Positions 21,126-23,423 of a stretch of 23,423 nt of DNA are shown in pieces. The first letter of the stretch is position 1, and each line of letters begins with the position of its first letter. The notes under the pieces were generated by a model. It saw nothing but the letters and a program-made list of their open reading frames with translations, was not told where the DNA came from and searched no databases. The position numbers and the translations under genes were made by a program. The stretch is from a virus: positions 1 through 23,423 of IMG/VR virus record IMGVR_UViG_3300034073_001026, one strand, 5' to 3'.

Positions 21126-21317
21126 CTATTTCGCCTTGCGGAATTGCTCCGGCAGCTCTTCCTCAAGCTCTGCCCCGAAGACCTCGGGCGGCTCGCCCCA
21201 GTAGGCCAGCTCGATGTAGTTCTCGCGGGTCATGGGGATACCGAACTTGCGCATCACCGCCAACACGCCGTCTTCACTGCTGCCAGGTTGGCGGGTTGAT
21301 TCCACCGGCTGCTTCAT
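21126..21317 (-). CDS. Small phage protein, 63 aa, acidic C-terminus
   Basis: The ATG at 21317 has AGGAGG seven bases upstream and lies 44 bp inside the preceding gene. The protein has a short helix-turn pattern (EDGVLAVMRKFGIPMTRENY) followed by IELAYWGEPPEVFGAELEEE and a Lys-rich end. The ENYIELAYWG..PP..AELE pattern recurs in phages between internal virion genes; its role is unknown, perhaps an assembly factor. Confidence 0.8.
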   Translation of the reverse strand: MKQPVESTRQPGSSEDGVLAVMRKFGIPMTRENYIELAYWGEPPEVFGAELEEELPEQFRKAK

Positions 21318-23423
21318 TGACCATCCTCCTCGCTTCGTCGATCTCGATCTCACCGTTGCGGTATCTGTTCCAGATGCCGTCGATTATCTGCGCGTTTCTT
21401 TCTGTCTTGAACGTGTCCGGGAACAACCCGCGCACGGCCTCCCAGGTGATGGACTGCATCTGCCGTGGCAATATACCACGCTCCTGCGCCGCGCGTCGAT
21501 ACGCTTCGGCATAGAGGCCGTAGTTTCCAGACACCCCGCTGACAGACGATCCCTTCGTCGTGCCGCGGCCGGCGACGGTGATGTTCTTGAAATTGTGGTC
21601 TACTTCCAAAGAGTTGCCAGAGAGCGGGCGAAGCAGGCCGGCGGCCACCGCATGCGTGTCGATCGTCACGTCGCCATATGGCGAATTGGGGTCGTAGATG
21701 TTGTTGTAGAAATTGCGAACCTTGTGGCGCTCGCCCATCAGCCCCGAGATCGTGCGCACGTCGCCGTTCGACTCGATCGAGCCGATGGCCTTGCCGATCT
21801 CGTTCAGCGACCCCCATGCGACCCGCGATGGCGAGCCGTCTAGGTTCGTGGCGACATCTAGGAAATCGCCCTCTGGCGACACGATGCGGTAATCCGGCGA
21901 CGTGTAGGTCTGATCGTGCAGCCGGACGAACAGGGCGCGCAGGGTGTTCTGCACCGCTGGATCGGGGTCTGTGATCTGGTCGTAGGTTTTCCCGCGGATC
22001 ACGTCGAGCAGCGGCTCATACTGCGGCTTGTTCAGCGACGGGATGTTGCGGAATGTCTGCTCCATCTCAGGCGTGAAGGCGAGCGGCGTGCCGCCCTTGG
22101 GCTTGACGACATCAAGCACCCGCTGCGCTAGGCTGACGTTCTGATACCAATCCTTCTGCGGCGAAAGCGCGGCCAGCGCCCCAGCGATCGAGGTGTCGGG
22201 GACGTTGTATTCCTGCGACCAGCGATCGGTGATGTTGCGCGCGCCGTCATACCAGAGCTGACTGCGCTGGCGCGTAGCTGCCGGCACCTGATCGTGCAGA
22301 TAGAGCAGGTTGTCTTTGACATGCGTGATGAACTGCTCGGCGGTTTCATCCACCGATGCGGCTGGGTTGGGCCGCATGTTGGGATAGTCGCGGGTGATGT
22401 TGACGTTGAAATCGTAGACCTTCGGATCTCTCTTCAACTCATCCAGGCCGACGATCAGCTCGCCCGTGTAGGGGTCTTCTGTCGCCTTGGCTGCGGTCGG
22501 GAAACGGGTAGAGATCCGCCCCGGCAGGCCGCCTAGCGTTGGCACTGCCGCCGCCTGCTCGCCCTCGCCCATCAACCGGCCCGCAGCGGCCAGCGCACGA
22601 TCGACAACCGGGCCGACAGGGTTGCTGTAGAGCGTGCTGCCTTCGCGGGCGATGCGGGCCTGAGCTTCCTGCCCCAGCTCTTCGATCGTCTGCCGGATGC
22701 CGGGGATCGCCCCCCTCATAGCGCGCCCGCCGGCCGCCGTCAGCGGGATGGCCTCGAGGACTGACAGGCCGGCCTCCAGCGCGCCCAGAGCGGCCGTCAC
22801 GTTGTCGCCGCTATCCAGACCGCGGGTGAATGTCTGATAGCCCTCCTGGCCGCCGTAGACGGCCCCCAGAGGCGTCAGGTCGGCCAGCCCTATGCCGAGA
22901 TCTCGCGTGGCATTCGGGTTGCCCACGACGCTCTCAGCGAGCTGTCGGGCGAAGAACGGATCTGCTCCGACACCCTCGAAGATCTGGCGCAGGACATCTG
23001 CGTGCCCTTCGCGGATGGTCAGATCGCGCGGCTCAATCGTGCCCGTGCCGGCGGCGGCAACCTCTTCCGGCGTCATCTGCGGGCGGGCTGCACCCGGCGG
23101 CAGGGCCGGCGCAATGCCAGCCGCTTGCAACTCAGGCTCCGTGAAGCCGGCAGCCAAGTAGTCCTCGTACACGCGCGGCATCTCTTGCTCGAATGCGCGG
23201 ATCTCGGCCGTCCGATCCGGCTGCGTCCAGGCGGCGGTCGCCTCATCAAAAACTTGATCCGGCGGCTGCTTGCCGACATCCTGCGGCGGCACGGGGTCGA
23301 CGACCTTCTCCTCGCCGATCTTCGTGTAGCCGCCCGACGGCAGGCGCATCAACACGTTGTTGACGCCGCGCTGCTTGTCGTACTGGATCTGCTTGTTTTT
23401 GAGCTGCTCCGGCTTGATGCCCG
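21274..23423 (-). CDS. Virion-associated protein with DNA-glycosylase-like domain, 5' end missing
   Basis: The frame runs to the right edge without a stop, so the true start is outside; the GTG at 23355 is only an internal codon. Residue numbers count from there. Residues 1-150 are Pro/Glu-rich; 150-270 are helical with Ala/Gly-rich amphipathic stretches typical of internal virion proteins. Residues about 340-670 form a compact domain with IAGALAALSPQKDWYQNVSL (390-409), KVRNFYNNI (545-553) and VTIDTHAVAAGL (563-574). The last motif looks like the catalytic-loop region of HhH-GPD DNA glycosylases (VDTH motif), but the helix-hairpin-helix itself is not evident. It may be an ejected enzyme; its position favours a virion role. 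Confidence 0.78.
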   Translation of the reverse strand, partial: GIKPEQLKNKQIQYDKQRGVNNVLMRLPSGGYTKIGEEKVVDPVPPQDVGKQPPDQVFDEATAAWTQPDRTAEIRAFEQEMPRVYEDYLAAGFTEPELQAAGIAPALPPGAARPQMTPEEVAAAGTGTIEPRDLTIREGHADVLRQIFEGVGADPFFARQLAESVVGNPNATRDLGIGLADLTPLGAVYGGQEGYQTFTRGLDSGDNVTAALGALEAGLSVLEAIPLTAAGGRAMRGAIPGIRQTIEELGQEAQARIAREGSTLYSNPVGPVVDRALAAAGRLMGEGEQAAAVPTLGGLPGRISTRFPTAAKATEDPYTGELIVGLDELKRDPKVYDFNVNITRDYPNMRPNPAASVDETAEQFITHVKDNLLYLHDQVPAATRQRSQLWYDGARNITDRWSQEYNVPDTSIAGALAALSPQKDWYQNVSLAQRVLDVVKPKGGTPLAFTPEMEQTFRNIPSLNKPQYEPLLDVIRGKTYDQITDPDPAVQNTLRALFVRLHDQTYTSPDYRIVSPEGDFLDVATNLDGSPSRVAWGSLNEIGKAIGSIESNGDVRTISGLMGERHKVRNFYNNIYDPNSPYGDVTIDTHAVAAGLLRPLSGNSLEVDHNFKNITVAGRGTTKGSSVSGVSGNYGLYAEAYRRAAQERGILPRQMQSITWEAVRGLFPDTFKTERNAQIIDGIWNRYRNGEIEIDEARRMVNEAAGGINPPTWQQ

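Overview
This window looks like about 23.4 kb of a tailed bacteriophage genome, or a metagenomic contig of one. The virion genes (T7-like tail fibre N-terminus, very large internal protein, tail collar protein, GH108 endolysin, spanin) and the replication genes point to a podovirus-like lytic phage. High GC (about 60% by eye), the resemblance of its alpha-CTD to alphaproteobacterial RpoA, and similarity in style to marine and freshwater phages suggest an alphaproteobacterial host; this is inference. I see no integrase, tRNA, CRISPR array or insertion sequence. The phage RNA polymerase, DNA polymerase, terminase, portal and capsid genes are not in the window.

Layout. (1) 1-6186, leftward replication/recombination module. 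From its start at 6186 it encodes a small HTH regulator, a RuvC-like resolvase, a PD-(D/E)XK exonuclease, a stand-alone RNA polymerase alpha C-terminal domain, an SSB with a DDIPF tail, a primase-helicase, an unknown protein, a 452-bp non-coding stretch and a truncated gene at the left edge. A cluster of TCCACACC iterons lies between the primase-helicase and the next gene and is a candidate replication origin or control site. (2) 6187-6360, divergent control region with a sigma70-like rightward promoter, tandem TTGACTG and a UUCG-capped hairpin in the leader. (3) 6361-10086, rightward early operon of 13 small genes in which every junction overlaps, mostly coiled-coil, HTH or membrane proteins of the kind used for host take-over. 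(4) 10014-10089, convergence zone with two hairpins. (5) 10066-23423, leftward late module. Starting outside the right edge it encodes a virion protein with a glycosylase-like domain, a 63-aa protein, a 1073-aa internal virion protein, a tail fibre, a seven-bladed propeller protein, small tail-associated proteins, two structural or unknown proteins, a lysis cassette (EF-hand holin candidate, unimolecular spanin, GH108 endolysin) and three small genes. One rightward orphan gene, a PD-(D/E)XK-like nuclease with its own apparently leaderless promoter, interrupts this module at 10714-11073.

How it works together (inference): the divergent region would launch the early operon and the replication operon; the HTH protein could regulate both. 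Primase-helicase, SSB, exonuclease and resolvase form a replication/recombination set working with host polymerase. The free alpha-CTD is the best candidate for an undescribed way of redirecting host transcription or binding phage DNA. The tail fibre plus propeller protein probably set host range.
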